Shown: positions 1-8,443, counted from the stretch's first letter. The stretch: DNA of 64,000 bases from Amycolatopsis sp. FBCC-B4732 (GCF_023008405.1 NZ_CP095376.1:5170001-5234000), one strand, 5' to 3'. Program-made: numbers and translations. The notes: generated by a model not told the origin, from the letters alone.

Positions 1-1
1 C

Positions 2-1573
2 GAACCGCTGCCCCTCGAGGCCGACGAGCGGCGCGGGCTGAACGTCGTGCGCCGGTTCGGCACGGTCGGGTCGCTCTTCCTCGCGCTCGGCTCGCTCGGC
101 GCCGGTGCCGCCCCGGTGATCAACCCGGTGCAGGAGATCCCGGTGCTGCGGCTGTTCACCCGGATCCCGACGGTGTCGCTGGCCATCGCCATCTCCGGGA
201 TGGGCATCCTGGTGCTCAGCTGGCTGATGCTCGGCCGCTTCGCCCGGCCCGACCGCGCGCGGCTCGCGTCGCAGGGCCAGCTCTCCCGCACCATCGCGCT
301 GTGGGTGCTGCCGCTGCTGGTGATCCCGCCGCTGTTCTCCCGCGACGTCTACAGCTACCTCGCGCAGAGCGAGATCGTGCACCGCGGCATGGACCCGTAC
401 GTGCTGGGTCCGGCGCAGGCCCTCGGCGTCGCCGACCCGTACACCGCGGGCGTGTCGAACATGTGGCGCGAGACGCCGGCGCCGTACGGGCCGCTGGTGC
501 TGCGCCTCGGCGGCTGGCTGGCGCCCTTGGCGGGCAACAGCATCGCGGTCGGCGTGCTGCTGCAGCGCGTGCTCGCGCTGGCCGGTGTGGTCCTCATCGT
601 CTGGGCGCTGCCGCGGCTGGCGCGCCGCTTCGGCGTGCAGCCCGCGACCGCGCTGTGGCTCGGCGCGCTGAACCCGCTGCTGATCTTCCACTTCGTCGCC
701 GGCGCCCACAACGACGCGCTCGCCGTCGGCCTGATGCTCGCCGGGCTGGAGGTGGGCATCCGGAAGCTGCCGATCCGGGTGAAGGGCGACACACCCCCGC
801 CACTGGCGCGAGGCGAACTGCTCTACATCGGGCTCGGCGTGGCCATCATCACGCTCGGGGTGGCGGTGAAGCTGCCCGCGGTGTTCGCGTTGCCGTTCTT
901 CGCCGTGATGGTGGCGCGGCGCTGGCACGGCCGGCTCAAGGACCTGTTCCTGGCGGGCGCGCCGATGGCGGCGTGGTTCGGCGTCGTGCTGGTCGCCGTC
1001 TGCTTCGGCACCGGGCTCGGCTTCGGCTGGTTCGGGGCGACGTTCAACACCCCCGGCCTGGTCCGCTCCTGGATCTCCCCCACCGCGGAGCTGGCCAACC
1101 TGTCCGGCGTCCTGGGCATCGCGCTCGGGCTCGGCAACCACACCGACGGCCTGGTGCCGATCCTCGGCGCCCTGGGCTACCTCGTCGCCGTGGCCATCAC
1201 CTTCAAGTTCCTGTGGGACAGCTTCAAGTGGCGCTACCGGCCGATCATCGGGCTGGGCGTGTCGCTGGGCGCGGTGATGATCCTGCAGATCAACCTGCAG
1301 CCCTGGTACGTGCTGTGGGCGGTGATCCCGCTGGCCGCCGCGGCCGGGACGTCCCGCTTCCGGGTGGCCGCGACGGTGCTGTCGGCGGCCCTGCCGTTCC
1401 TGCTCCCGCCGACCGGCAGCACGTTCGACGGCCGCCCGTACGTGCTGCCGTTCGCCTACGTCGCGGCGATCGTCGTCTGCGGCGGCGGGATGCTGATCGT
1501 CCGGCGGCTGGCGCCCGTGCTGCTGTCCAGGCCGTCCCCGCGGCTGCCCGCGCGGGCCGACGCCGTATCGTGA
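2..1573 (+). CDS. mptB: Polyprenol-phosphate-mannose alpha-1,6-mannosyltransferase, MptB-like (5' end outside window)
   Basis: Multi-spanning GT-C glycosyltransferase that adds alpha-1,6-mannose from polyprenyl-phosphomannose to the mannan core of lipomannan or lipoglycan outside the membrane. The reading frame is open to the window edge (a GTG at 47 is internal or an alternative start), giving at least 523 residues against roughly 550-590 for the family, so only a little is missing. Many hydrophobic segments are visible. The motif PLFSRDVYSYLAQ in the first third supplies the acidic residue typical of this family's first external loop. It lies directly upstream of an ABC exporter, the same arrangement as in mycobacteria. 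Family call is firm; MptB rather than MptA is inferred from that context. Confidence 0.82.
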   Translation, partial: EPLPLEADERRGLNVVRRFGTVGSLFLALGSLGAGAAPVINPVQEIPVLRLFTRIPTVSLAIAISGMGILVLSWLMLGRFARPDRARLASQGQLSRTIALWVLPLLVIPPLFSRDVYSYLAQSEIVHRGMDPYVLGPAQALGVADPYTAGVSNMWRETPAPYGPLVLRLGGWLAPLAGNSIAVGVLLQRVLALAGVVLIVWALPRLARRFGVQPATALWLGALNPLLIFHFVAGAHNDALAVGLMLAGLEVGIRKLPIRVKGDTPPPLARGELLYIGLGVAIITLGVAVKLPAVFALPFFAVMVARRWHGRLKDLFLAGAPMAAWFGVVLVAVCFGTGLGFGWFGATFNTPGLVRSWISPTAELANLSGVLGIALGLGNHTDGLVPILGALGYLVAVAITFKFLWDSFKWRYRPIIGLGVSLGAVMILQINLQPWYVLWAVIPLAAAAGTSRFRVAATVLSAALPFLLPPTGSTFDGRPYVLPFAYVAAIVVCGGGMLIVRRLAPVLLSRPSPRLPARADAVS

Positions 1574-1579
1574 CCCGAC

Positions 1580-2506
1580 GTGAGTGCCCCCGCCGTCGAG
1601 ATCACCGGGCTGGTCAAAAGCTACGGCTCCACCCGCGCGGTCGACGGTCTCGACCTGCGGATGGAGCGCGGCAGCCTGCTCGCCCTGCTCGGCCCGAACG
1701 GGGCCGGCAAGACCACCACCGTCGAGCTCTGCGAAGGCTTCCTCAAGCCTGACGCGGGCACTGTCCGGGTGCTGGGGCTCGACCCGGTCCGCGAATCGGC
1801 GGCCCTGCGCCCCCGCGTCGGGATCATGCCCCAGGGCGGCGGCGCGTACCCCGGCGTCCGCGCCGACGAGATGCTGCGGCTGGTGGCGTCCTGCGCGGCC
1901 TCGCCGCTGGACCCGGCCTGGCTCCTGGAGACCCTCGGGCTGACGTCGGTGCGCCGGACGCCGTTCAAGCGCCTCTCCGGCGGCCAGCAGCAGCGGCTGT
2001 CACTGGCGTGCGCGCTGATCGGCCGCCCCGAGCTGGTGTTCCTCGACGAGCCGACGGCGGGCATGGACCCCCAGGCCCGCCGCCTGGTGTGGGACCTGCT
2101 GGCGGCCCTGCGCCGCGACGGCGTCTCGGTGCTGCTGACCACGCACCTGATGGAGGAGGCGGAGGCGCTGGCCGACACGGTGGTGATCGTCGACCACGGC
2201 AAGGTCGTCGTCTCGGGAGCGCCCCAGTCGTTGACGATGGACGAGACGGGCGCGGCGGGCCTGCGCTTCAAGGCCCGCACCCGCCTCGACACGGAGCTGC
2301 TGGCGGCGGCGCTGCCGGAGGGTTACGCGGTCCGCGAGTCGGCTCCGGGCACGTACGTGGTGGCCGGTTCGATCGACCCGCAGGTGGTCTCGACGGTCAC
2401 GGCGTGGTGCGCTCAGCAGGGCGTGCTGCCCGACGACCTGCAGGTGGGCAGGCGGACGCTCGAAGAGGTCTTCCTGGAGCTGACCGGACGGGAGCTGCGG
2501 GCATGA
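1580..2506 (+). CDS. ABC transporter ATP-binding protein (DrrA/ABC-2 exporter type)
   Basis: Cytoplasmic ATPase of an exporter, 308 aa with GTG start 6 bases after mptB. Visible elements in order: Walker A GPNGAGKTTT (about residue 38), Q-loop region with MPQGGG, signature LSGGQQQRLS, Walker B LVFLDEPTAGMD, and switch His in TTHLMEEAE. The C-terminal ~80 residues form the extra domain common in DrrA-type ATPases. Its stop overlaps the start of the permease by 4 bases (ATGA), so the two are translationally coupled. The substrate is unknown; the location next to mptB in many actinobacteria suggests an envelope lipid or glycolipid, but that is inference. Confidence 0.93.
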   Translation: MSAPAVEITGLVKSYGSTRAVDGLDLRMERGSLLALLGPNGAGKTTTVELCEGFLKPDAGTVRVLGLDPVRESAALRPRVGIMPQGGGAYPGVRADEMLRLVASCAASPLDPAWLLETLGLTSVRRTPFKRLSGGQQQRLSLACALIGRPELVFLDEPTAGMDPQARRLVWDLLAALRRDGVSVLLTTHLMEEAEALADTVVIVDHGKVVVSGAPQSLTMDETGAAGLRFKARTRLDTELLAAALPEGYAVRESAPGTYVVAGSIDPQVVSTVTAWCAQQGVLPDDLQVGRRTLEEVFLELTGRELRA

Positions 2507-3285
2507 CTTTCGCCCCGGGAACCTTCACCCCCGCGCCGGGCCGCGGGTCGCTGGGCCGGATGCTGCGCACGCACGCGCGGGTCGAAGCCAGTCTGACCCT
2601 GCGCCACGGCGAGCAGGTGCTGCTGACGCTGCTCATCCCGCTGGCGCTGCTGATCGGGTTGTCGCTGCTGGACATCCTGCCCGCGTCGTCGCTGGGTTCG
2701 ACGTCCAAAGTGGACTGGATCACGCCCAGGATCCTGGCGCTGGCGGTGATGTCGTCGGCGTTCACGGGCCAGGCGATCGCTCTCGGCTTCGACCGGCGCT
2801 ACGGAGTGCTGAAGCGGCTTTCGGCGACGGCGTTGCCCCGGTGGCTGCTGGTGGCCGGGCGCCTCGCGGCCGCTCTTCTGGTGGTGGCGCTGCAGTCGGT
2901 GATCATCGGCGTGGTGGCGGCTTTCCTGGGGTGGGCGCCGTCGTTGTCGGGCCTGTTCTCGGCGGTGCTGCTGCTGGTGCTGGGGACGTTGGCGTTCGGG
3001 GCCCTCGGGGTTCTGCTGGGCGGCGCTTTGCGGGCGGAAGCCGTGCTGGCGCTGGCGAACGTGGTGTGGTTCGTGCTCCTGCTGGCGGGCGGCATCCTGC
3101 TGGCGCCTTCTTCGCTGCCTTCGGGGCTGGCTTTCGTCGTCCAGCTGCTGCCGTCGGGGGCGCTGGCGGAGGGCATGCGGGCCGCGCTGGTCGACGGGGC
3201 GTTCGCACCCGGCCCGATGGCGGTGCTGGCCGTGTGGGCGGTGCTTGCGGGCGGGCTGGCTTCGCGGACGACGAAACTCACCTGA
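2503..3285 (+). CDS. ABC-2 type transporter permease
   Basis: Membrane partner of the preceding ATPase, 260 aa. The start is set by the ATG at 2503 inside the overlapping ATGA; an upstream extension of the frame is only the shadow of the ATPase gene. A cytoplasmic N-terminus of ~40 residues (MTFAPGTFTPAPGRG...) is followed by about six hydrophobic segments, as in ABC-2/DrrB permeases. The conserved stretch before TM2 includes GFDRRYGVLKRLSATALPR, the usual cytoplasmic coupling region. The last segment ends close to the C-terminus with a short positively charged tail. Confidence 0.9.
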   Translation: MTFAPGTFTPAPGRGSLGRMLRTHARVEASLTLRHGEQVLLTLLIPLALLIGLSLLDILPASSLGSTSKVDWITPRILALAVMSSAFTGQAIALGFDRRYGVLKRLSATALPRWLLVAGRLAAALLVVALQSVIIGVVAAFLGWAPSLSGLFSAVLLLVLGTLAFGALGVLLGGALRAEAVLALANVVWFVLLLAGGILLAPSSLPSGLAFVVQLLPSGALAEGMRAALVDGAFAPGPMAVLAVWAVLAGGLASRTTKLT

Positions 3286-3376
3286 GTCCCGGGGCGCGGG
3301 TAGAACTGACGTCACGAATCTGCCGCCGCCGCGCCAAGGTCATCCGGATACATCCGGTACCGAGGGGGCACTTCAC

Positions 3377-3571
3377 ATGGTTTCGAAAACCCGCGTCTTC
3401 CTGATCCTGCTCCTCCTGCTCGTGGTGGCGATCGGCGTGCTCGTCCTCCTTCTCAAGCTGGACGCGGGCGCCTTCTGGATCAAGACCGCGCCGATCGCCG
3501 TCCTCGGGTTCGGCGCCGTCTTCGCGCAATCGATGGGCTTCTTCCAGAAGAAGGCCAAGAAGACCGAGTGA
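3377..3571 (+). CDS. Small two-helix membrane protein, unknown function
   Basis: 64 aa, starting at ATG 3377 behind a purine-rich GAGGGGGCA ribosome site. It has an N-terminal hydrophobic helix (about residues 8-26), a short loop KLDAGAFWIK, a second hydrophobic helix (about 36-52) and a lysine-rich tail QKKAKKTE. No domain is recognised. It sits between the exporter and heme A synthase genes on the same strand, but about 80-90 bases separate it from each neighbour, so it need not be co-transcribed. The clear ribosome site and amphiphilic organisation support a real gene; function cannot be assigned. Confidence 0.7.
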   Translation: MVSKTRVFLILLLLLVVAIGVLVLLLKLDAGAFWIKTAPIAVLGFGAVFAQSMGFFQKKAKKTE

Positions 3572-3654
3572 CCTTGGTCCCTTGTGGCCACGCCGCCGTT
3601 CTGGGCGCCGGGACCTGCCGAAAGCCGCGTTTTCGCGCGCTCTACCATCGATGG

Positions 3655-4620
3655 GTGCCGTTCACCAGCCTCGTCGCCCGCTTGCCGTTTCCGTCCGCCG
3701 CCGTGCAGCGGGCCGTCGGGATCGCCGCGGTCCTCGCGCAGGCGCTGATCGGCGTCACCGGCTCCATCGTGCGCGTCACCGGGTCCGGGCTCGGCTGCCC
3801 GACCTGGCCGCAGTGCGTCGCCGGCAGCCTCGTGCCGAAGCACGACTCCGGCATCGACGCGCTCAACCAGTGGATCGAGTTCGGCAACCGGCTGCTCACC
3901 GGCGTCGTCATCGCCGTGGCCGCGGTCGCCGTCATCACCGCGTGGCGCGTGCAGATCGACCACCCGGGCCGCAAGCGCCTGGTGAAGCTGGCCTGGACGA
4001 TGCCCGGCGGCGTCGTGCTGCAGGCCGTCGTCGGCGGCCTCACCGTGCTCGCGAAGCTGGAGTGGTGGACGGTCGCGATCCACTTCCTCGCCACGACCCC
4101 GCTCGTCTGGCTCGCCGTCCTGCTGCTGCGCGCGTTCCGCGAAGGCGACGAACCCGCGCGGTCGCTGGTCCCCGCGTCCGGCCGGGGCATCCTGGTCGCG
4201 CTGGCCGTCGTGATGTGGCTGGTCCTCGCGGCGGGCACCACGGTCACCGGCGCCGGCCCGCACAGCGGCGACATCAACACCCACCGCCTCGACGCCCCGG
4301 TGGAGGCGCTCGCTCAGGTCCACGGCGGGCTCCTGGTGCTCTACCTGCTGCTGCTCGCGGTGTTCGGCCTCCAGCTGATGCGCGTCGGCGCGCCGAAGAG
4401 CCTGTGGCAGCGCTACACGGCGGTCTGGGTGGTCGCGCTGGCGCAGGGCGGCCTCGGCTCGCTGCAGTACGCGCTGGGCGTGCCGGAGGCGATGGTGTCG
4501 TTCCACGTCCTCGGCGCGATGGCGGTCATCATCGCGACGGCGACCCTGTGGACCGGCAGCCGCGACCGCGGCCCGGCGGTCTCGCTGGCACCGGCCCCGC
4601 GCGAACTCGCGGCCGCCTGA
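3655..4620 (+). CDS. ctaA: Heme A synthase (COX15/CtaA family)
   Basis: Converts heme O to heme A for aa3-type cytochrome oxidase; polytopic membrane protein. GTG 3655 gives 321 aa beginning VPFTSLVARL; an upstream GTG would add 29 residues that look non-conserved. Visible features: the cysteine pair in GLGCPTWPQC (C48, C54), the motif TGAGPHSGD, and eight likely membrane helices. Histidines expected to ligate heme are visible in VAIHFLA, AQVHGGL and VSFHVLG, but the fourth position, usually an ExxHR motif, reads EFGNR (N78). I recall the same Asn in other actinobacterial CtaA proteins. The partner ctaB lies 8.4 kb downstream on the other strand. Confidence 0.93.
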   Translation: MPFTSLVARLPFPSAAVQRAVGIAAVLAQALIGVTGSIVRVTGSGLGCPTWPQCVAGSLVPKHDSGIDALNQWIEFGNRLLTGVVIAVAAVAVITAWRVQIDHPGRKRLVKLAWTMPGGVVLQAVVGGLTVLAKLEWWTVAIHFLATTPLVWLAVLLLRAFREGDEPARSLVPASGRGILVALAVVMWLVLAAGTTVTGAGPHSGDINTHRLDAPVEALAQVHGGLLVLYLLLLAVFGLQLMRVGAPKSLWQRYTAVWVVALAQGGLGSLQYALGVPEAMVSFHVLGAMAVIIATATLWTGSRDRGPAVSLAPAPRELAAA

Positions 4621-4684
4621 CGGCAACGCGGGCTTAACTCGGCATCGGCGTGCCCGTTCACGGCCGTGGGTTACTGTTCGCGCC

Positions 4685-5602
4685 ATGACCTCGCGCGCCG
4701 CCCCCAAGCCGCTGATCTCCCATCGCCGCGGCACGGGCGAGATGATCGTGCTCAAGTCGTTCCTGCTGGTGCCCTTCGCGGCGCTGCTCATCGCGGTCCC
4801 GCTGGTCTGGGGCTGGGGCATGACCTGGGTCGACCTGATCCTCGCGGCGGTGTTCTACGTCTTCGCGACGCTGGGCGTGACGGTCGGCTACCACCGCTAC
4901 TTCACGCACGGCGCGTTCAAGGCCTCGCGGCCCCTGCGGGTGGCGCTGGCCATCGCGGGCAGCATGGCGGTCCAGGGTTCGGTGATCTTCTGGGTGGCCA
5001 GCCACCGCCGCCACCACGCGTTCGCCGACCGCGAGGGCGACCCGCACTCCCCCTGGCTGTTCGGCACATCGCCGTCGGCGCTGCTGCGCGGCTTCTGGCA
5101 CGCGCACATGGGCTGGATGTTCGGCCGCGAGGTGACCAACGCGGACCGCTTCGCCCCGGACCTGGTGGCGGACAACGATCTTCGCTGGGTGAACCGCTAC
5201 TTCTGGCTGTGGATCACGCTGAGCCTGGCGTTGCCGGCGGTGCTCGGCGGGCTGATCACGTGGTCGTGGTGGGGTTTCGTGACGGCGTTCTTCTGGGCGG
5301 GTTTGGTGCGCATCGCGTTCCTGCACCACGTTTCGTGGTCGGTCAACTCGGTGTGCCACCTGATCGGCGAGCGCCCGTTCGCGAGCCGCGACAAGGCGGC
5401 GAACTTCTGGCCGCTGGCGGTGCTGTCGATGGGCGAGTCCTGGCACAACTCGCACCACGCGGACCCGACCTGCGCGCGGCACGGGGTGCTGCGGGGGCAG
5501 GTGGATATCTCGGCGCGGGTGATCCGGACGTTCGAGCAACTGGGCTGGGCGACGGATGTGCGCTGGCCGCGAGCGGATCGGCTGGCCGCCAAGCGAGCCT
5601 GA
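4685..5602 (+). CDS. Acyl-CoA / fatty acid desaturase (delta-9 type)
   Basis: Membrane-bound di-iron desaturase that introduces a double bond into acyl chains. 305 aa from ATG 4685. The three histidine boxes are present: HRYFTH (residues 70-75), HRRHH (107-111) and HNSHH (254-258), with four hydrophobic segments placed as in stearoyl-CoA desaturases. The length is that of short bacterial members without a fused cytochrome b5. Monocistronic: 64 bases after ctaA, and downstream genes are on the other strand. The exact substrate (acyl-CoA, acyl-ACP or phospholipid) cannot be read from sequence. Confidence 0.93.
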   Translation: MTSRAAPKPLISHRRGTGEMIVLKSFLLVPFAALLIAVPLVWGWGMTWVDLILAAVFYVFATLGVTVGYHRYFTHGAFKASRPLRVALAIAGSMAVQGSVIFWVASHRRHHAFADREGDPHSPWLFGTSPSALLRGFWHAHMGWMFGREVTNADRFAPDLVADNDLRWVNRYFWLWITLSLALPAVLGGLITWSWWGFVTAFFWAGLVRIAFLHHVSWSVNSVCHLIGERPFASRDKAANFWPLAVLSMGESWHNSHHADPTCARHGVLRGQVDISARVIRTFEQLGWATDVRWPRADRLAAKRA

Positions 5603-5671
5603 GTTCACCCACGGTAACCTTCTCTCGCGGACAGTGATCCGCGCATCGAACAAGTACACAGAGGAGAGCGC

Positions 5672-5728
5672 GTGGTGCACGACCACGCCGGTGGCGGCGG
5701 CGAAGGCGGCGGCAACACCGGCAACTGA
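5672..5728 (+). CDS. Possible 18-aa Gly/His-rich peptide ORF
   Basis: GTG-initiated frame of 18 codons reading MVHDHAGGGGEGGGNTGN and stopping at TGA 5726-5728. GAGGAGAG, an excellent ribosome site, lies just upstream, and an 18-bp inverted repeat (CGCGGA-N6-TCCGCG, 5626-5643) lies about 30 bases before it. The 217-bp stretch between the desaturase and the next gene otherwise holds nothing. The composition is not that of a typical attenuator leader. It may be a real small peptide or chance in high-GC DNA; only the ribosome site argues for it. Confidence 0.25.
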   Translation: MVHDHAGGGGEGGGNTGN

Positions 5729-5819
5729 TCTGGCCCGGTGCCAGCTCTCCTCGGCAGGGAAAGCCTTTTCGAAGATCGAGCGAAGCCACACATTGGCGCG
5801 AGTTGTGGCTTCGTTCCGA

Positions 5820-7007
5820 TCACCCTTGCGGCCACCTGAAGGCGATCCCGTACTCCTCCCGCGGCTGACATCCCCCGGCGAACGTGTGCTGCACGAACCC
5901 GTCGCCGACGTCGAGCAAGCGGGGATCACCCGCTGCCGGCCGCCGCAGTCTCTCCACCTCGAGCTGCTCCGCGAACCACCAGCACGCTTGCGGCAAGCAG
6001 GTTTCGTCGAAGTTCACCCGGATCGTCAGCCCGCCCGGCGCCACCCCGTGGTGATCGACCTTGACGCTGATCCAGCTGCGTTCCTCGTCGAGTTTCCCGT
6101 CCACCGCCTCGGAAACGAACCCGTAGGGCTCGTCGAGCCGCAGCTTCCGCCGGAAGCGCAGCCGGGCCAGCACGGGGTCGCCCGGGTCCTCGCCGGGCAC
6201 CGCGATCAGGCGGCAGTTCCACAGGGCTTTCACGGGCAGCTCGGCGAGGTTCCCGGTCCACCCCGTCTCCGCGTGGACGTCGTAGCCGTCGACACCGTCC
6301 TTCCGCGCGACGACGACCCGCTCGGTGATGCGGCGCAGCGCGGTCCGCCGGTGCATCAGGACGGTGACGAGCATCCGGTCCACGAACACCGGCTGCGCGC
6401 CCTCCGACGGAGCGCGGAACCCCTCCGGGCTCCGGTCGCCGGGCACTGTCCCCGCCGCGGCCGATCGCCCGATCTCCACGTACGGCAGCCAGTCCGCGCC
6501 TTCGAGGTGTCCGAGCCGGCCCGCGACGGCGACGGCGAGCATCTCGAGCGCACCGGCCCAGGCTTTGTTCATCGGGGTGTTCGACAGCGGTTTCCGGGCC
6601 CCGAAAAGGCCACGCACTTCGGCCAGCTGGCCGAACCGTTCACCGAGTGTCGACGCCCAGCCGCCGTCCGGAACCGGCGGGAGCCGAAATGCCGCCAGCA
6701 GGACGAAATGCTCCCGCGGTTCCACCACCGAGCCCAGCTTGCCGATTTCGTCGACGACGAGGCCCCAGAGCGCGCACGCGCGCGATTCCGGCGTGGCCGA
6801 CGGCAGTGAAGCGGTCGGGCCGACGAGACAGCCGAGTGCGGTCGCGGAACCGCTCGACGACGATTCGGCCGCCCGTTGGAGCGCCCCGAGCAGGTCTTCG
6901 TCCCGGCGCCGGGCCAGCGATCCCAGCGCGGCCTTTTCGGGAAGGTCCGGCAAAGATCGACAATCCGCAGAAAATTCCGGCAAGCAGAAACACCTCCGCA
7001 CCACCAA
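5820..7007 (-). CDS. Hypothetical protein, unrecognised family
   Basis: Frame of up to 395 codons beginning with TTG 7007; GTG codons at 7004 and 7001 and TTG 6983 (preceded by GCGGAGG) are alternative starts, so the N-terminus is uncertain. I recognise no domain. The N-terminal half is Ala/Ser-rich, predicted helical and contains a region MNKAWAGALEMLAVAVAGRLG; the C-terminal half alternates charged and hydrophobic residues like a beta-rich fold and ends DGFVQHTFAGG...YGIAFRWPQG. There is no signal peptide and no membrane helix. Codon third positions are GC-rich as expected for a real gene. It is divergent from the 61-aa membrane protein at 7086, and the 10-bp palindrome between them could serve both. 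Confidence 0.6.
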   Translation of the reverse strand: MVVRRCFCLPEFSADCRSLPDLPEKAALGSLARRRDEDLLGALQRAAESSSSGSATALGCLVGPTASLPSATPESRACALWGLVVDEIGKLGSVVEPREHFVLLAAFRLPPVPDGGWASTLGERFGQLAEVRGLFGARKPLSNTPMNKAWAGALEMLAVAVAGRLGHLEGADWLPYVEIGRSAAAGTVPGDRSPEGFRAPSEGAQPVFVDRMLVTVLMHRRTALRRITERVVVARKDGVDGYDVHAETGWTGNLAELPVKALWNCRLIAVPGEDPGDPVLARLRFRRKLRLDEPYGFVSEAVDGKLDEERSWISVKVDHHGVAPGGLTIRVNFDETCLPQACWWFAEQLEVERLRRPAAGDPRLLDVGDGFVQHTFAGGCQPREEYGIAFRWPQG

Positions 7008-7054
7008 AGATCATTTCCGATCGCAGCCCCCGAGCGGCACCCTGAAATCGAGGC

Positions 7055-7064
7055 GTACTAGTAC
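7055..7064. promoter_or_regulatory. Palindrome GTACTAGTAC, candidate operator
   Basis: Perfect 10-bp palindrome in the divergent gap between the 5820-7007 gene and the 7086 gene. A second half-site TAGTAC occurs 20 bases further at 7079-7084, partly overlapping the region between the ribosome site and GTG of the 7086 gene. Palindromes of this kind are common GntR-type or similar operators, but no candidate regulator is adjacent. Confidence 0.35.
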
Positions 7065-7085
7065 ACCATAGAGAGGGGTAGTACA

Positions 7086-7271
7086 GTGGGCAATGGTGAG
7101 CACGGCAAGCCTGCAGCCGGCCAAGACGATTCCCACGGCCTGCCGAAATTGATCAAAGCCGGGCTGACCGGAATCGGCGGGCTCTACGTCGTCACCGGCT
7201 CGATTGCCGTGACGACGATCGGGGCGGTCGTCGCCCTGGTGCTCGCCGCCGTGCAGCGAGCCGCCAGGTGA
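7086..7271 (+). CDS. Small single-helix membrane protein, unknown function
   Basis: 61 aa from GTG 7086, preceded by GAGAGGGG at good spacing. A hydrophilic His/Gly/Asp-rich N-terminus (about 24 residues) is followed by one long hydrophobic segment from about residue 28 to 57 ([19 protein letters not shown]...) ending in QRAAR. It is divergent from the unrecognised gene at 5820-7007 and its stop directly abuts the stop of the convergent ATP-grasp gene, so no room exists for a separate terminator. Function unknown. Confidence 0.6.
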   Translation: MGNGEHGKPAAGQDDSHGLPKLIKAGLTGIGGLYVVTGSIAVTTIGAVVALVLAAVQRAAR

Positions 7272-8132
7272 CTACGCCAGCTGCTGCCGCACCGCCGATG
7301 CGAAGCGCATCGGCGCGGCCGGGTCGGTCTGGCGGAAGCCCAATGACGGCTCCGTCAGCTCCAGCTCCAGCAGCAGCGGCATCCCGTCCGCCCCGTTCAC
7401 CAGGTCCACCCGGGCGTACAGCAGCTCCGCGCGCAGGATCCCCAGCAACGCCGAAGCCGCGTCGAGGACGTCCTCGGCCAGGGCCACCGCTTCCGCCGGC
7501 GGTGAAGCCGGAGCCAGCTCCTCCGAGAGGTACAACCCCGAAGCGTCCAATGTGGACCCCAGCATCGCACCCTTCGAGAAGGCGTGCGAGTAGATGCCGC
7601 CCAGGTACACCAAGGCCAGTTCGCCCGAAGTGTCCACACTGGACTGATAAGGCTGGATCAGCGCCGTGTGCCCCTCGGAGTGCAGCGAAGCCACGTGTGA
7701 CGAGGCGTCGGCACCGCCGGCGAACCGGGCCGCGCCGCGTGAACCCGCTCCCACCGAAGGCTTCACCACGAAGTCCGACGCGGGGAACCGGGCCGGGTCA
7801 CCGGGCTGGACCAGCGCGGTGGGCACCACCGCCAAGCCCGCGTCGAGCAGCTCCGCCAGGTACGACTTGTCCGTGTTCCAGCGGACCACGTCCGCGGAAT
7901 TGAGCAGGGCCGGGACCGACTCGCACCAGGCGAGGAACTCCGGGCGCCGGGACGCGTAGTCCCAGGGCGCGCGCAGGATCACCGCGTCCGCCGAGGAAAA
8001 GTCGAACGACGAGTCCCACGGGGCCCAGGCCACCGAAAAGCCCAGCGCCGACAAAGCGGGCACCACGGCGTCGTCGTCGCCGTCACCCGTGGGGAGCTCC
8101 GAGCAGCTGACCAGGACCGCGGTGGGGCTCAC
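7272..8132 (-). CDS. ATP-grasp domain protein (glutathione synthetase/RimK-like fold)
   Basis: 286 aa from GTG 8132, chosen because it overlaps the upstream stop as GTGA; the 22 codons further upstream are Pro/Gly-rich shadow sequence. The N-terminal part (VLVSCSELPTGDGDDD...ALGFSVAWAPWDS) is a Rossmann-like preATP-grasp domain. DFVVKPSVGAGSRG is the ATP-grasp lysine and flexible glycine loop, and ELLYARVDLVNG followed by LLLELELTEPSLGF gives the Asp and Glu/Asn-type Mg-ATP residues. This fold forms acyl-phosphate intermediates to ligate a carboxylate to an amine or thiol. The substrate is unknown; it is co-transcribed with the 104-aa protein upstream. Confidence 0.85.
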   Translation of the reverse strand: MSPTAVLVSCSELPTGDGDDDAVVPALSALGFSVAWAPWDSSFDFSSADAVILRAPWDYASRRPEFLAWCESVPALLNSADVVRWNTDKSYLAELLDAGLAVVPTALVQPGDPARFPASDFVVKPSVGAGSRGAARFAGGADASSHVASLHSEGHTALIQPYQSSVDTSGELALVYLGGIYSHAFSKGAMLGSTLDASGLYLSEELAPASPPAEAVALAEDVLDAASALLGILRAELLYARVDLVNGADGMPLLLELELTEPSLGFRQTDPAAPMRFASAVRQQLA

Positions 8133-8443
8133 CGGCCCGCCATCTTGCGGCGGTGGGCCGGGCCGATCTTCGTCTGGTTGACCGTCTCCGCGTCCCACGT
8201 CGCCGGCGAGAGGTCCTCGACGGCCTCGACCAGCGCCTCACCCGTCGCCACCGAGGGGACCACGACGTCGCCGAGGGCACCGTCGGCGCCGACCAGCACG
8301 ACACGGGCGCCCGCCCGGCCGATGTTCTCCACCACCGCGCGGGACGGCTTGCCGTGCGCCTTCACGAACTTGCGCGCCGCGGCCAGCTGCGCGCTGGTCG
8401 GCGAAACGACTGTCTCAGATGATTCGGACACGTCCCGAACCAT
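8129..8443 (-). CDS. Small hypothetical protein coupled to ATP-grasp gene
   Basis: 104 aa from ATG 8443 (MVRDVSESSE...). Its stop overlaps the GTG of the ATP-grasp gene (GTGA), so the pair is a two-gene operon. The fold looks alpha/beta with a stretch ARVVLVGADGALGDVVVPS and ends in a basic tail HRRKMAGR. I do not recognise the family. It is divergent from the quinone oxidoreductase with 79 bases between. Function unknown; a role with the ATP-grasp enzyme is inferred from coupling only. Confidence 0.7.
   Translation of the reverse strand: MVRDVSESSETVVSPTSAQLAAARKFVKAHGKPSRAVVENIGRAGARVVLVGADGALGDVVVPSVATGEALVEAVEDLSPATWDAETVNQTKIGPAHRRKMAGR

Noticed and set aside
4658..5929. 423-codon minus-strand frame over the desaturase gene
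   Set aside because: Antisense to a gene with three intact histidine boxes; rich in Arg/Pro/His with no recognisable domain.
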